From: Nitrobacter hamburgensis X14
GTDB taxonomy: Bacteria; Pseudomonadota; Alphaproteobacteria; Rhizobiales; Xanthobacteraceae
Length of the DNA: 64,000 bases
NCBI RefSeq assembly: GCF_000013885.1
Contig: NC_007964.1
Coordinates: 372,001-436,000 of the forward strand
Reading direction: 5' to 3'
Position numbers and translations under genes: made by a program. The stretch's first letter is position 1, and each line of letters starts with the position of its first letter. The notes under the pieces are model-generated. The model made no database searches. It was not told the DNA's origin and worked only from the letters and a program-made list of their open reading frames with translations. Positions 9,115-17,916 of the stretch are shown piece by piece.

Positions 9115-11289
9115 ATGACCGTGGAACACGGGCAGTCCCACCGCGCCGTGCAGAGCGAGCGTCACGCCGCCGTCAGGCTGCTCAAGGCTTTGATGGTGGC
9201 ATCGGTATTGCTGCCGATGGCGTTGTTTGCAATCACCGCCTGGGTGGATTACCGCAATTTCGAACGCATCACCAACGAGCGCATCGATCGCTCGCTCGAC
9301 ATCCTGCATGAGCATTCGCTCAAGGTCCTGGAAACGACCGAGCGTGCTTACGCGGAAGTCAACGAGGTCGTGCGGGGCATGTCGGATAACGACATCCGCC
9401 TGAACGAAGCTGCCCTGAACAAACGGCTCAAGCAGATCGTCACGGGCACGCCGCAGATGCAAGGCATCGAGATCATCGACCGCGACGGCCATCCGCTGGT
9501 CTCCTCCAACGGTCTGCTCACGCCGGGAGATATCGACTTCAGCAAGGCTGAATATTTTACCGCGTTGAAAAGCAGAGAGGGCGGTACATATGTGAGCACC
9601 ATCAACGCGCCCCGCCCGGGCGTGCCAGGCTATTTCATTTCACTGTCGCAGCGCCGGCCTTGGGACGACGGCACGTTCAACGGCGTCATCTCGATTGCAG
9701 TCCCGACGAGCTATTTCGAGAATTTCTACGCCCATATCAGCGACACAGTCGACTATTTTGCCTTGGTGCGCGCCGACGGCCATTTTCTGGCGCGCTATCC
9801 AGTTGTCTCGCCGGCCAGTCTTCTCAGCTTCGACGACGATAAGGATTTCCGCACCCGCATTGCGCACGGGCACGATTACTCCATTTATACGGCGGAGTCG
9901 CCGTACGACCACATCACCCGCCGCATCGGCTATCGCAAGATCGCGGGCTATCCTCTCTACGTGCTGGTCGGCGTGGAATGGAAGGCGATTGTCTCCGAAT
10001 GGCTGCGTTACAACATCAACTACCTGATTTTCGGCGCCCCGCTGATGGTGTTTCTGTTCGCGGTCCTTGGATTGGCGCTGCGGCGCACGCAACGTCTTTA
10101 CGACGAATCCGAGCGGCGCGAGGCGGTCGAGAACGCCTTGCGTCATGCGCAACGAATGGAGGCGATCGGGCAGTTGACCGGCGGCGTGGCGCACGACTTC
10201 AACAACCTGCTGATGATCATCAGCGGTAGCGTGCAGCGCCTGCGCCGCGAACTCACCGACAAGAAGTCGCTGCGGCTGCTCGATATGATCGGCACCGCCA
10301 CTCACCGCGGCGAGACGCTCACCCGCCATTTGCTCACTTATTCGCGGCGCCAGACGCTGACGCCGGAGGTGATCGATCTCGCGCAGCGGCTGCCGGTGCT
10401 GCGTGAATTGCTCACGCGTTCACTTCGTACCGATATCGAGATTAATGTCGAGGTGCCGGATACGGTCTGCGCCGTACGCGTCGATCCCAGCGAATTCGAG
10501 CTTGCCATCCTCAACCTCGCCGTCAACGCCAAGGACGCCATGCCGAACGGCGGCGCGCTGTCGATGAGCGCAAGACCGGTGACGCTCAAGGGCGATGCCA
10601 GCGAAGAAGGTCTTTCCGGCGATTTCGTTGCAGTGTACGTCGCAGACACCGGACAGGGTATTCCCGCCGATGTCATGATGCGCGTGTTCGAGCCGTTCTT
10701 TACCACCAAGGATGTCAGCAAGGGCACCGGGCTTGGTTTGAGCCAAGTCTATGGCTTTGCCAAACAGTCTGGCGGCACCGCAACGGTGACGAGCACCGAA
10801 GGGCAGGGTACCACGGTGACGCTCTATCTGCCGCGTAGCCTGGAACAGCCGCAACCCGCCGAGCCGCCCCTACAGGCACCGGCGCAGGCCGAAGCCGCCG
10901 GCACCGTGCTGCTGGTCGAGGACGATGTCGATGTAGCCGATGTCGGTGCCAGTTACATGCGCCAACTCGGTTATCGCGTGCGCAGTGTTGCCGATGTGCA
11001 GGCTGCGCTCGCCGCCCTGCAGGTTGATGCGCAAGTGGACCTCGTATTCTCCGACATCATGATGCCGGGCGGCCGCAATGGGCTCGATCTCGCGCGCGAG
11101 ATCGGCGAGCGCTTTCCGCACATCCCGGTGTTGCTCACCACCGGCTACAGCGCCAGCGCCCAGGATGCCGCGCGATACGGCGTGGTTGTTCTGCAAAAGC
11201 CCTATGACCTTGAGAGCCTGCGCCGCCACGTTCGCGAGGCGATGGAGCAGGCCAGGGTCCCGCCGGCCGCGCTTGGTGTAGCGGGTTAG
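9115..11289 (+). CDS. Hybrid sensor histidine kinase with extracytoplasmic Cache domain and receiver
   Basis: A 724-residue protein. Order: membrane helix (KALMVASVLLPMALFAITAW, about 24-43), a periplasmic double-Cache sensor (about 45-300), second helix (LIFGAPLMVFLFAVLGLAL, about 303-322), HisKA with phospho-acceptor His about 360 in GGVAHDFNN, HATPase (N box NLAVNAKDAMP, G boxes DTGQGIPADVMMRVFEPFF and GTGLGLS), and a C-terminal receiver (LLVEDDVDV, acceptor Asp about 647 in FSDIMMPGG, Lys in LQKPYD). No HAMP or PAS is obvious between helix and HisKA. No partner regulator is adjacent, so the output route is unknown. The ligand is probably a small organic molecule by Cache precedent. Confidence 0.93.
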   Translation: MTVEHGQSHRAVQSERHAAVRLLKALMVASVLLPMALFAITAWVDYRNFERITNERIDRSLDILHEHSLKVLETTERAYAEVNEVVRGMSDNDIRLNEAALNKRLKQIVTGTPQMQGIEIIDRDGHPLVSSNGLLTPGDIDFSKAEYFTALKSREGGTYVSTINAPRPGVPGYFISLSQRRPWDDGTFNGVISIAVPTSYFENFYAHISDTVDYFALVRADGHFLARYPVVSPASLLSFDDDKDFRTRIAHGHDYSIYTAESPYDHITRRIGYRKIAGYPLYVLVGVEWKAIVSEWLRYNINYLIFGAPLMVFLFAVLGLALRRTQRLYDESERREAVENALRHAQRMEAIGQLTGGVAHDFNNLLMIISGSVQRLRRELTDKKSLRLLDMIGTATHRGETLTRHLLTYSRRQTLTPEVIDLAQRLPVLRELLTRSLRTDIEINVEVPDTVCAVRVDPSEFELAILNLAVNAKDAMPNGGALSMSARPVTLKGDASEEGLSGDFVAVYVADTGQGIPADVMMRVFEPFFTTKDVSKGTGLGLSQVYGFAKQSGGTATVTSTEGQGTTVTLYLPRSLEQPQPAEPPLQAPAQAEAAGTVLLVEDDVDVADVGASYMRQLGYRVRSVADVQAALAALQVDAQVDLVFSDIMMPGGRNGLDLAREIGERFPHIPVLLTTGYSASAQDAARYGVVVLQKPYDLESLRRHVREAMEQARVPPAALGVAG

Positions 11290-11483
11290 GCCTTTCGTCC
11301 CAGGACTCGGTTTCAGCCCACAGGTGCGGACCGTATGGCGGTCCGTCCGTGTGATCGGATTTGTTGCAAAGGTCGATCACCAACTACCTTTTTTGGTTCG
11401 GTGTCGCTTTGAATTCGACGTTTGTATCGGAGGGTGCAACAAGGAGCTACGAACGTCGAAATGGGATGCCGAAAGGGACGGCC

Positions 11484-12362
11484 ATGGAGCTGCTGAGCAA
11501 TCAGATACTGGCTGGCATCGCCACCGGCGCGATCTATGCCTGCATGGCGCTGGCGCTGGTGATGATCTACCAGGCGATCGGCCACCTGAACTTCGCTCAG
11601 GGCGAGATGGCCATGTTCTCGACGTTCATGGCCTGGCAGATGATTCAGTGGGGGATGCCCTATTGGGCGGCGTTCGTGCTGACGCTGATGCTGTCGTTCA
11701 TAGGCGGCATCGTGATCGAGCGGCTGCTGTTCAGGCCGCTGGCGAAGGCGCCGATCCTGACCAACCTCGCGGGTTTCCTCGCGCTGTTTGCGATCGTCAG
11801 CAGCGTCGCCGGATTGATCTGGGATTTCACCATCAAGCCGTTCCCCTCCCCGTTCGGGGCGTCGCCGTTTCTCGGCAGCCAGCTCATCTCCACCCATCAG
11901 GCCGGCATGATCGGCGTGATCCTGCTGGTGCTGGCTATCCTGTTCTTTTTCTTCCGCTTCACGCGTATCGGCCTTGCGATGCGGGCCGCGGCAATCCAAC
12001 CCGAATCCGCGCGGCTGGTCGGCATCAATACGAGCTGGATGATCGCGCTCGGCTGGGGCATGGCCGCCGCGGTCGGCGCCGTCGCCGGGATGCTGATCGC
12101 GCCGGTGGTGTTCCTGGAGCCGAACATGATGGGCGGCGTGCTGATCTACGGCTTTGCCGCCGCCGTGCTCGGCGGCCTCTCGAGCCCGCTCGGCGCGGTG
12201 GTCGGCGGCTTCCTTGTCGGCATCTTCGAGAATCTGGTCGGAACCTACATCCCCGGCGCCGGCAATGAGCTAAAGCTGCCTCTCGCGCTGGCGCTGATCG
12301 TCATCGTTCTGGTCGTCAAACCCTCGGGCCTGTTCGGCCATACCGTCGTCAGGCAAGTCTGA
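11484..12362 (+). CDS. livH: Branched-chain amino-acid ABC transporter permease LivH
   Basis: A 292-residue integral membrane protein typical of LivH: NLAFAQ-like box as HLNFAQGEMAMFSTF, the conserved GLAMRAAAIQPESARLVGI loop, and GFAAAVLGGLSSPLGAVVGG. The start at ATG 11484 has AAGGGA seven bases upstream. An upstream in-frame extension to 11361 is open but carries no transporter homology. It lies two bases before livM and forms an operon with it and the substrate-binding gene. The ATPases of the system are about 5 kb away on the other strand. Confidence 0.93.
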   Translation: MELLSNQILAGIATGAIYACMALALVMIYQAIGHLNFAQGEMAMFSTFMAWQMIQWGMPYWAAFVLTLMLSFIGGIVIERLLFRPLAKAPILTNLAGFLALFAIVSSVAGLIWDFTIKPFPSPFGASPFLGSQLISTHQAGMIGVILLVLAILFFFFRFTRIGLAMRAAAIQPESARLVGINTSWMIALGWGMAAAVGAVAGMLIAPVVFLEPNMMGGVLIYGFAAAVLGGLSSPLGAVVGGFLVGIFENLVGTYIPGAGNELKLPLALALIVIVLVVKPSGLFGHTVVRQV

Positions 12363-12364
12363 CC

Positions 12365-13402
12365 ATGAGCGCCAACCGGGAATCCGCGGCCGGCGCACCC
12401 GCCGTCGACACTGGCTCCGGGCAGGCCGTGACGCTCGGCACCGCAACGTCGATCGTCATTTTGCTGCTGCTGCTTGCCGTTCCGCTGTTTTTCAAGAATT
12501 TCATCATCTTCCAGCTCACGACGGTTCTGATCTACGGCATCGCCGTGCTGGCGCTGAACATCCTGACCGGCGGCAGCGGCCAGTTCTCGCTCGGGCACAG
12601 CGCCTTCTACGCGCTCGGCGCCTATACATCGGCGATCCTGATCGAACACGCTGGCATGAATTACGCGCTCACGCTGCCGATTTCCGGCGTCGTCTGCTTC
12701 GCGATGGGCTTCCTGTTCGGCCTGCCCGCATTGCGTCTGAGCGGCGTCTATCTGGCGCTGGCGACGTTCGCGCTCGCCGTCGCGACGCCCCAGCTTCTGA
12801 AACTCGGCGTCCTCGAACCCTGGACCGGCGGCGTGCAGGGGCTGACGGTCGACAAGCCCGACGCGCCGTTCGGCTTGCCGGTCTCCCAGGACGCCTGGCT
12901 GTATTATTTCACACTCGTGGTCGCGATCGCGATCTATATCGCTTCGGTCAACCTCTTAAGCTCGCGCTCAGGGCGCGCCATGATGGCGATCCGCGACAAC
13001 GAAATCGCGGCCTCGGCCATGGGCATCAACGTCGCGCTGTACAAGACGCTGGCGTTCGGCATCAGCGCCGGCATCACCGGAATAGCCGGCGGGCTGGGTG
13101 CCATCGCGGTGCAGTACGTGGCGCCCGACAGCTTCACCATCCAGCTCGCGATCGCGCTGTTCCTCGGCATGGTCGTCGGCGGCGTCGGCTGGCTGCCGGG
13201 ATCCATCGTCGGGGCGGCCTTTATCGTATTCATTCCGAACGTTGCCGAGTCGGTCTCGAAAGGTCTGTCGGGCGCGGTGTCCGGCATCCTGCTGTTCGTT
13301 GTCATCTTCCTTGCGCCGAACGGCGCAAGGCAAGTCGCGCTGGCGTTCCAGGCCATGATCGGCGGGTTCAAGAAGAACCACGGAGGAAGCAATGTCTGCT
13401 AG
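12365..13402 (+). CDS. livM: Branched-chain amino-acid ABC transporter permease LivM
   Basis: A 345-residue permease with the LivM pattern: about nine membrane segments, TGGSGQFSLGHSAFYALGAY, PALRLSGVYLALATFALAV, and the EAA-like loop RAMMAIRDNEIAASAMGIN. It starts two bases after the livH stop and its 3' end overlaps the start of the substrate-binding gene by 11 bases. The signature arrangement and the overlap support a single polycistronic transcript. Confidence 0.94.
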   Translation: MSANRESAAGAPAVDTGSGQAVTLGTATSIVILLLLLAVPLFFKNFIIFQLTTVLIYGIAVLALNILTGGSGQFSLGHSAFYALGAYTSAILIEHAGMNYALTLPISGVVCFAMGFLFGLPALRLSGVYLALATFALAVATPQLLKLGVLEPWTGGVQGLTVDKPDAPFGLPVSQDAWLYYFTLVVAIAIYIASVNLLSSRSGRAMMAIRDNEIAASAMGINVALYKTLAFGISAGITGIAGGLGAIAVQYVAPDSFTIQLAIALFLGMVVGGVGWLPGSIVGAAFIVFIPNVAESVSKGLSGAVSGILLFVVIFLAPNGARQVALAFQAMIGGFKKNHGGSNVC

Positions 13403-14624
13403 GCAACGACTGAGAACCGCTGCGCTCTCGGCGGCGATCATCGCCTTTGCCGCCGCAAGCGGCAGCGCCCTCGCCGAGGGGAAGTACGACAGCGGCGCCA
13501 GCGATACCGAAATCAGGATCGGCAGCACCATGCCCTACAGCGGCCCGGCCTCCGCATATGGTGTCATCGGCAAGACCGAAGCCGCCTATTTCAGGATGGT
13601 CAACGACAAGGGCGGCATCAACGGCCGCAAGATCGATTTCATCAGTTATGACGATGCCTATAGCCCGCCGAAAGCGGTCGAGCAGACCCGGAAGCTGATC
13701 GAAAGCGACGATGTGCTCTTCACCTTCAACGCGCTGGGGACGGCAACCCAGACAGCCGTGCAGAAATACATGAATGGCAAGAAAGCCCCCCAGCTCTTCG
13801 TCGCGAGTGGCGCCAGCAAGTGGAATGACCCAAAACAGTTCCCGTGGACCATGGGCTGGCAGCCGAGCTACCGCGTCGAGGCGCGGATCTTCGCCAAATA
13901 CATCCTCAAGACCAGGCCGGACGCCAGGGTTGCGGTGTTTTATGCCAATGACGACTTCGGCAAGGACTACGTCAGCGGCCTGAAGGATATCTTCGGCGAG
14001 AGGTGGTCGAGCATCGTGGCCGCCAAAGAGAGCTACGAGAACAGCGAGCCGTCCATCGCTTCCCACATCGTCAGGCTGAAGGATTCGGGTGCCGACGTGC
14101 TGGTCAACATCTCGACGCCGAAATTCGCCGCACAGGCCATCAAGAAGGCGGCCGAGATCGGGTGGAAGCCGATGCAGCTTCTGACCAACGTCTCGATCTC
14201 GAGCGGCGCCGTTATGAAGCCGGCCGGCGTTGAGGCGTCCGAAGGCGTGCTGTCCGCCGGCTATCTGAAGGATGCTTCGGATCCGCAGTGGGTCAACGAC
14301 GAGGACATGAAGACGTTCACGGCCTTCGTGGACAAGTACATGCCGGGCGCCAATCTGTCGGACACCCACCTGATCTACGGTTTCGCCGTGGCGCAGACAG
14401 TGGAGCAGGTGCTCAGGCAATGCGGCGACGATCTGACCCGCGAGAACGTCATGAAGCAGGCGGCGAGCCTGAAGGATTTCGTGCCGTCCACCCTGATGCC
14501 GGGTATCAGGATCAACACCGGCGCGGCCGATTTTGCGCCGATCGAGCAGCTTCGGATGATGCAATTCAAGAACGGACGGTGGGTGTTCTTCGGCGACACC
14601 ATCGGCGCCGGGACGGGCGGGTAG
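13392..14624 (+). CDS. Branched-chain amino-acid (or related) periplasmic substrate-binding protein
   Basis: A 410-residue type I periplasmic-binding protein (LivK/BraC class). Signal peptide at residues 1-28 with cleavage after SALA. The mature protein begins with the usual SDTEIRIGSTMPYSGPASAYG and continues with GGINGRKIDFISYDDAYSPP and DVLFTFNALGTATQTAVQKY. GGAGG lies six bases before the ATG. The ligand cannot be read from sequence: proteins of this subgroup bind amino acids, urea, amides or aromatic acids. The gene is followed at once by a strong hairpin. Confidence 0.9.
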   Translation: MSARQRLRTAALSAAIIAFAAASGSALAEGKYDSGASDTEIRIGSTMPYSGPASAYGVIGKTEAAYFRMVNDKGGINGRKIDFISYDDAYSPPKAVEQTRKLIESDDVLFTFNALGTATQTAVQKYMNGKKAPQLFVASGASKWNDPKQFPWTMGWQPSYRVEARIFAKYILKTRPDARVAVFYANDDFGKDYVSGLKDIFGERWSSIVAAKESYENSEPSIASHIVRLKDSGADVLVNISTPKFAAQAIKKAAEIGWKPMQLLTNVSISSGAVMKPAGVEASEGVLSAGYLKDASDPQWVNDEDMKTFTAFVDKYMPGANLSDTHLIYGFAVAQTVEQVLRQCGDDLTRENVMKQAASLKDFVPSTLMPGIRINTGAADFAPIEQLRMMQFKNGRWVFFGDTIGAGTGG

Positions 14625-14660
14625 AGCCTCGCTTCTGATGGAATCAGAAGCGAGGCTCTA
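14622..14660 (+). terminator. Terminator-like 18-bp perfect hairpin after the liv operon
   Basis: TAGAGCCTCGCTTCTGAT (14622-14639) is followed by a three-base loop and its exact complement (14643-14660), then TGATTTTGAATT. The stem begins at the stop codon of the substrate-binding gene. The T run after it is short, but the perfect stem at an operon end makes termination the natural reading. It also forms the left arm of a dispersed repeat described separately. Confidence 0.7.
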
Positions 14661-14724
14661 TGATTTTGAATTGACGCGTTTTCTTCACGCGAACCGGTGC
14701 CCACTTCACTCGAAAACGCTCTAA
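14622..14724. repeat. Dispersed palindromic intergenic repeat
   Basis: After the hairpin comes GCGTTTTCTTCACGCGAACC (14676-14695) and further text ending CGAAAACGCTCTAA (14711-14724). The GCGTTTTC and GAAAACGC ends form an outer inverted repeat. I recognise this family as a frequent intergenic repeat in Bradyrhizobium and Rhodopseudomonas genomes. A related copy occurs in this window at 44530-44610. Confidence 0.55.
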
Positions 14725-14728
14725 TTAG

Positions 14729-15919
14729 TCAGAACGCTGCCGCCAACTCCCGCGCGCCCGGCTTGGCGCTGTTGCTGTCCATCCGCGCATCGGTGACCGC
14801 CAGCAGTTTCGCCACCGTGTTGTGGCGGATCGCGACCGGATTGCGCTCATAGCCACGGCGCTGGAAGAAATTCGCGGTCGGCACCCGCTCGCGCATCGCC
14901 TGCGGCATCGTCACCATGTCGAGGCCGGTGCCGTCGCCGGTGAGGTTCATCATCTCCAGTTCGGCGGCGGTCAGCGGACGGGTGTAACCCTTGTTGCGCG
15001 CGAAGATGATCGAGGTCAGGAGCTTGTGGGTCTGCAACAGCGGCCCGACGTCGATATCCAGCACCAGCGCATGGATTGCCCAGCCTTTCGGCGTATCGGC
15101 AAGCTTCTCGTGCGCGCTCCAGGTATCGGGCACCGAGCGCGCATAGGCCGCCATGCGGCGGACCACCGCGATCTTGCGTTCCATTGCCCCGCGCTGCGAC
15201 CCCGATAGCCGCGCCGCTTTCGCACCGAGCGCGCGCAGGATGTCGTGGCCCTGCTCAGCAAGCAGTTCGACGCTGTTGGTGGTGAGCAACTGGTTGTAGC
15301 CGATCGCGGTGGAGATCGCGCGCGATCCCGGCCGCGAGGCGCTGAGGCCCGACTGCATGTCGTGATTGCCGTTGCCGCCGGTCTCGAACGAATAGATCCG
15401 AACCGCCTGTTCTCTCGTCAGGCCGTAAGCCCGCGCCAGGCGCGCATAGGCGCGCTTGAAATCCATCTCGCTCGCCGGGCGCTGCGGCACGAACTGGAAC
15501 TGCTCCGCCGCGGCCTTCAGGAGATCGGCGACAACGGGAATGTATTTACGCTGACGCGGTGGACGCTCCTCTTCCGGTTCCGGGTTGACCGGCTGTTTCG
15601 GCCCGTCATAGAGCGGCGGCTGGACCAGCACGTAGTCGTCGAGCGTGACGGGCTGATGGTCGCGCCGCCTAGCGTTGCGAATGCGCCGCTTGTCGGCAAT
15701 CGCGTTCCAGTAAGCGCCGGCCTCTTCCTCAAAGGCCGCGCGCGCCTCCTGATACGCGTTCAGCTTGCGGCGGTAGTCCGCAATGGCTGCCGGAGTCGCG
15801 GCCTGCGCCATCGCGCCCGTCGCAGGAGCCGCCGTGATCCCGGAAATGGCGGTCAGCGGCGCGAGCAGCAGCGCGCAGACAATGATTGGGTTGCAGCGGC
15901 GAATCGCTTGGCTTCGCAT
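14729..15919 (-). CDS. Exported protein with lysozyme-like (lytic transglycosylase-type) core
   Basis: A 396-residue protein with an N-terminal signal peptide (about 1-40), a charged Pro/Arg-rich middle segment and a C-terminal domain with ARAYGLTREQAVRIYSFETGGNGNHD then STAIGYNQLLTTNSV. The Glu in the FETGG context followed by a GxNQLL-like strand is the arrangement seen in soluble lytic transglycosylases, so a peptidoglycan-cleaving or peptidoglycan-binding role is inferred. Overall similarity to characterised enzymes is not evident. It is convergent with the liv operon and its start is close to the chemoreceptor gene reading the other way. Confidence 0.6.
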   Translation of the reverse strand: MRSQAIRRCNPIIVCALLLAPLTAISGITAAPATGAMAQAATPAAIADYRRKLNAYQEARAAFEEEAGAYWNAIADKRRIRNARRRDHQPVTLDDYVLVQPPLYDGPKQPVNPEPEEERPPRQRKYIPVVADLLKAAAEQFQFVPQRPASEMDFKRAYARLARAYGLTREQAVRIYSFETGGNGNHDMQSGLSASRPGSRAISTAIGYNQLLTTNSVELLAEQGHDILRALGAKAARLSGSQRGAMERKIAVVRRMAAYARSVPDTWSAHEKLADTPKGWAIHALVLDIDVGPLLQTHKLLTSIIFARNKGYTRPLTAAELEMMNLTGDGTGLDMVTMPQAMRERVPTANFFQRRGYERNPVAIRHNTVAKLLAVTDARMDSNSAKPGARELAAAF

Positions 15920-16037
15920 CCGACCTCTTTAGCAAGCCCGCGGCCAATGTCAGCCGCCAATCGGTCAGGCAACCGGATTCAGCCGTTGTTTATCATTCTG
16001 ATGTCCAATGCATCACCTCCTACCCGGATAATTCAAC

Positions 16038-17154
16038 ATGGACATCGATCTATCTTGCCGCGCTCGTCGGGTTGACTCCGGCGGACGCAAGCTGCCTTCA
16101 GTCGCTCAAGCTGCGGGTGGTGGGCAGCCAGGACGAGATCATCAACGCCTTCTACGGACGCATTCTGTCGTTTCCCGGCTTCAAGGAGATGATCGGTCAG
16201 ACCTGCGAGCGGGAGAAGATCGATATCGGGCAGCTTGTCGCTCATATCAACGAGGTCCAGTTCAAGCACTGGCAGCGATTCTTCGACGGCAGGCCGGACA
16301 AGGCCTTCAAGGATTTCGCCAACAGGATCGGAATCGCGCACGAGAAATGTCTTCTCAGCAGCGACCTCTATGTCGCGAGTTCCGCCGTCATTCTTGGGAA
16401 CTTTCTTGGACTAGCACTTGACCAGCATCTCGATGATGCCGGACAGGCCGCGACGGTCAAGGCGTCGCTCAGCGCCATCGTCCGGATGTTCTTCCTCGAT
16501 ATCTCCCACGCGATTTCGGCCTACGACAACGCCGCCGCCCGAACCGCATTCCAGCATGTCTCCGAGCCGTTGCTCAACGCCTTCGAGGTCGAGGTCGCCG
16601 GCGATCTCAAATCGATGGCCGGCGCCGCCGAAGACCTCAACCGCACCGTCAAGAACATCGTCGACGTCAACCTCGGCAATATGCAGCGATGCCGCGACAT
16701 CGTGTCGAGCATCGAGGCCCTGACCAGAAATCTCGCCGATCTTGCGCAGACCACGCGGCAGATCGAGAATTTCGTCAAGGTCATCACCGACGTTTCGCGC
16801 AAGACCAAGCTGCTGGCGCTGAACGCCGCGATTGAGGCGGCGCGTAGCGGCGAATACGGCCGCGGGTTCAAGGTCGTGGCCAACGAGGTCAAGGCGCTCA
16901 CCAATGAGGCCGAAAAAGCCACCAGGGACGTCACGCGGCAGGCCAGCGAAATCCAGGACGCCATCGATCACGCCATCAGGCAAGTCTCCGGCTCGCAGCG
17001 GCTGGTGCAGGAGATCGATGCCGGCATGACCACGGAGAGCGAATCCATCGGCGCCCAGAGTGCGGCCGTCAGCGAGATCTCGACAACGCTCGCGGCGGTG
17101 TCCGAAAGCGCGCGTGGACTGCGGGAGCGCTTCAAGACGCTCAACGCCGCCTGA
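16038..17154 (+). CDS. Globin-coupled methyl-accepting chemotaxis protein; 5' end probably frameshifted
   Basis: A soluble chemoreceptor without membrane helices. The N-terminal protoglobin domain runs to about residue 165, with the proximal heme His expected in RIGIAHEKCLLSSDLY. The MCP signalling domain follows, with the hairpin tip NVIT-type FVKVITDVSRKTKLLALNA and AARSGEYGRGFKVVANEV. It resembles HemAT, an oxygen or gas sensor for aerotaxis. The downstream frame has no ATG or GTG in front of the globin core: only a TTG at 15886, inside the divergent neighbour, and one at 16072. A natural start, ATG 16038 (MDIDLS), is one frame off; removing one T at 16055-16056 joins it as MDIDLSAALVGLTPAD. 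Either a recent mutation or a sequence error is likely. Confidence 0.82.
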
Positions 17155-17202
17155 CGATGCCAAGCGATCAAGTCGTCGAGATTGACCGAAAGGTCACTGC
17201 AT

Positions 17203-17916
17203 CTAGTATCCCAGGTAGGATCTGCGCACGCCTTCGTTGTTCGCGATGTCGGCGGCGCTGCCGGACATGACGATCCGTCCGGTCTCGATGACGTAGGCGG
17301 TATCGGCGAGTTTCAGCGCGAGCTGCGCGTTCTGCTCGACCACGAGGATGGTGACCTTGTCCTCGCGGTTGATCTTGCCGAGTATCCTGAACACATCGCG
17401 CACGATCAGCGGGGCGAGGCCGAACGACGGTTCGTCGAGCAGTATCAGCCGTGGTCGCAGCATCAGCGCGCGCGCGACCGCAAGCATCTGCTGCTCGCCG
17501 CCCGACAGCGTTCCCGCCTGTTGCCTGTGGCGCTCTTTGAGGACCGGGAAGTGGCCGTACATCCGCTCGATGTCGCTGATGATACCGGGCTTGTCGGATC
17601 GCGAGATCGCGCCGAGTTGCAGATTCTCCTCGACCGTCATAGTGGTGAAGATGCCGCGTCCCTGCGGCACATGCGCGATGCCGAGGCGGGCGATGCTTTC
17701 GGTCGATAGGCCTTCGAGCGGCTTGCCTTCGAACGTGATCGTTCCTGTGGTGCGCACCATGTTGCAGATCGCGCGCAGCGTGGTGGTCTTGCCGGCGCCG
17801 TTGGCGCCGAGCAGCGCCGTCATGCTGCCTTCGCTGAGATGGAATTCGAGACCGCGCAGCGCCTGCACCTGACCGTACCAGGCGCGAAGATTCCTGATAT
17901 CGAGCATCGCGGTCAT
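17203..17916 (-). CDS. livF: Branched-chain amino-acid ABC transporter ATPase LivF
   Basis: A 237-residue ATPase with Walker A GANGAGKTT, Q-loop HVPQGRGIFTTMTVEENL, signature LSGGEQQMLAVARAL, Walker B LILLDEPSFGLAP and switch region VVEQNAQLALKLAD. The VPQGRxIFxxMTVEENL wording is diagnostic for LivF. It overlaps the livG stop by four bases. It should energise the LivH/LivM permease encoded at 11484-13402, although another permease pair elsewhere cannot be excluded. Confidence 0.93.
   Translation of the reverse strand: MTAMLDIRNLRAWYGQVQALRGLEFHLSEGSMTALLGANGAGKTTTLRAICNMVRTTGTITFEGKPLEGLSTESIARLGIAHVPQGRGIFTTMTVEENLQLGAISRSDKPGIISDIERMYGHFPVLKERHRQQAGTLSGGEQQMLAVARALMLRPRLILLDEPSFGLAPLIVRDVFRILGKINREDKVTILVVEQNAQLALKLADTAYVIETGRIVMSGSAADIANNEGVRRSYLGY

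Noticed and set aside
8956..9492. 178-codon minus-strand frame opposite the kinase N terminus
   Set aside because: It is antisense to a clear Cache-type sensor and has shadow-type composition.
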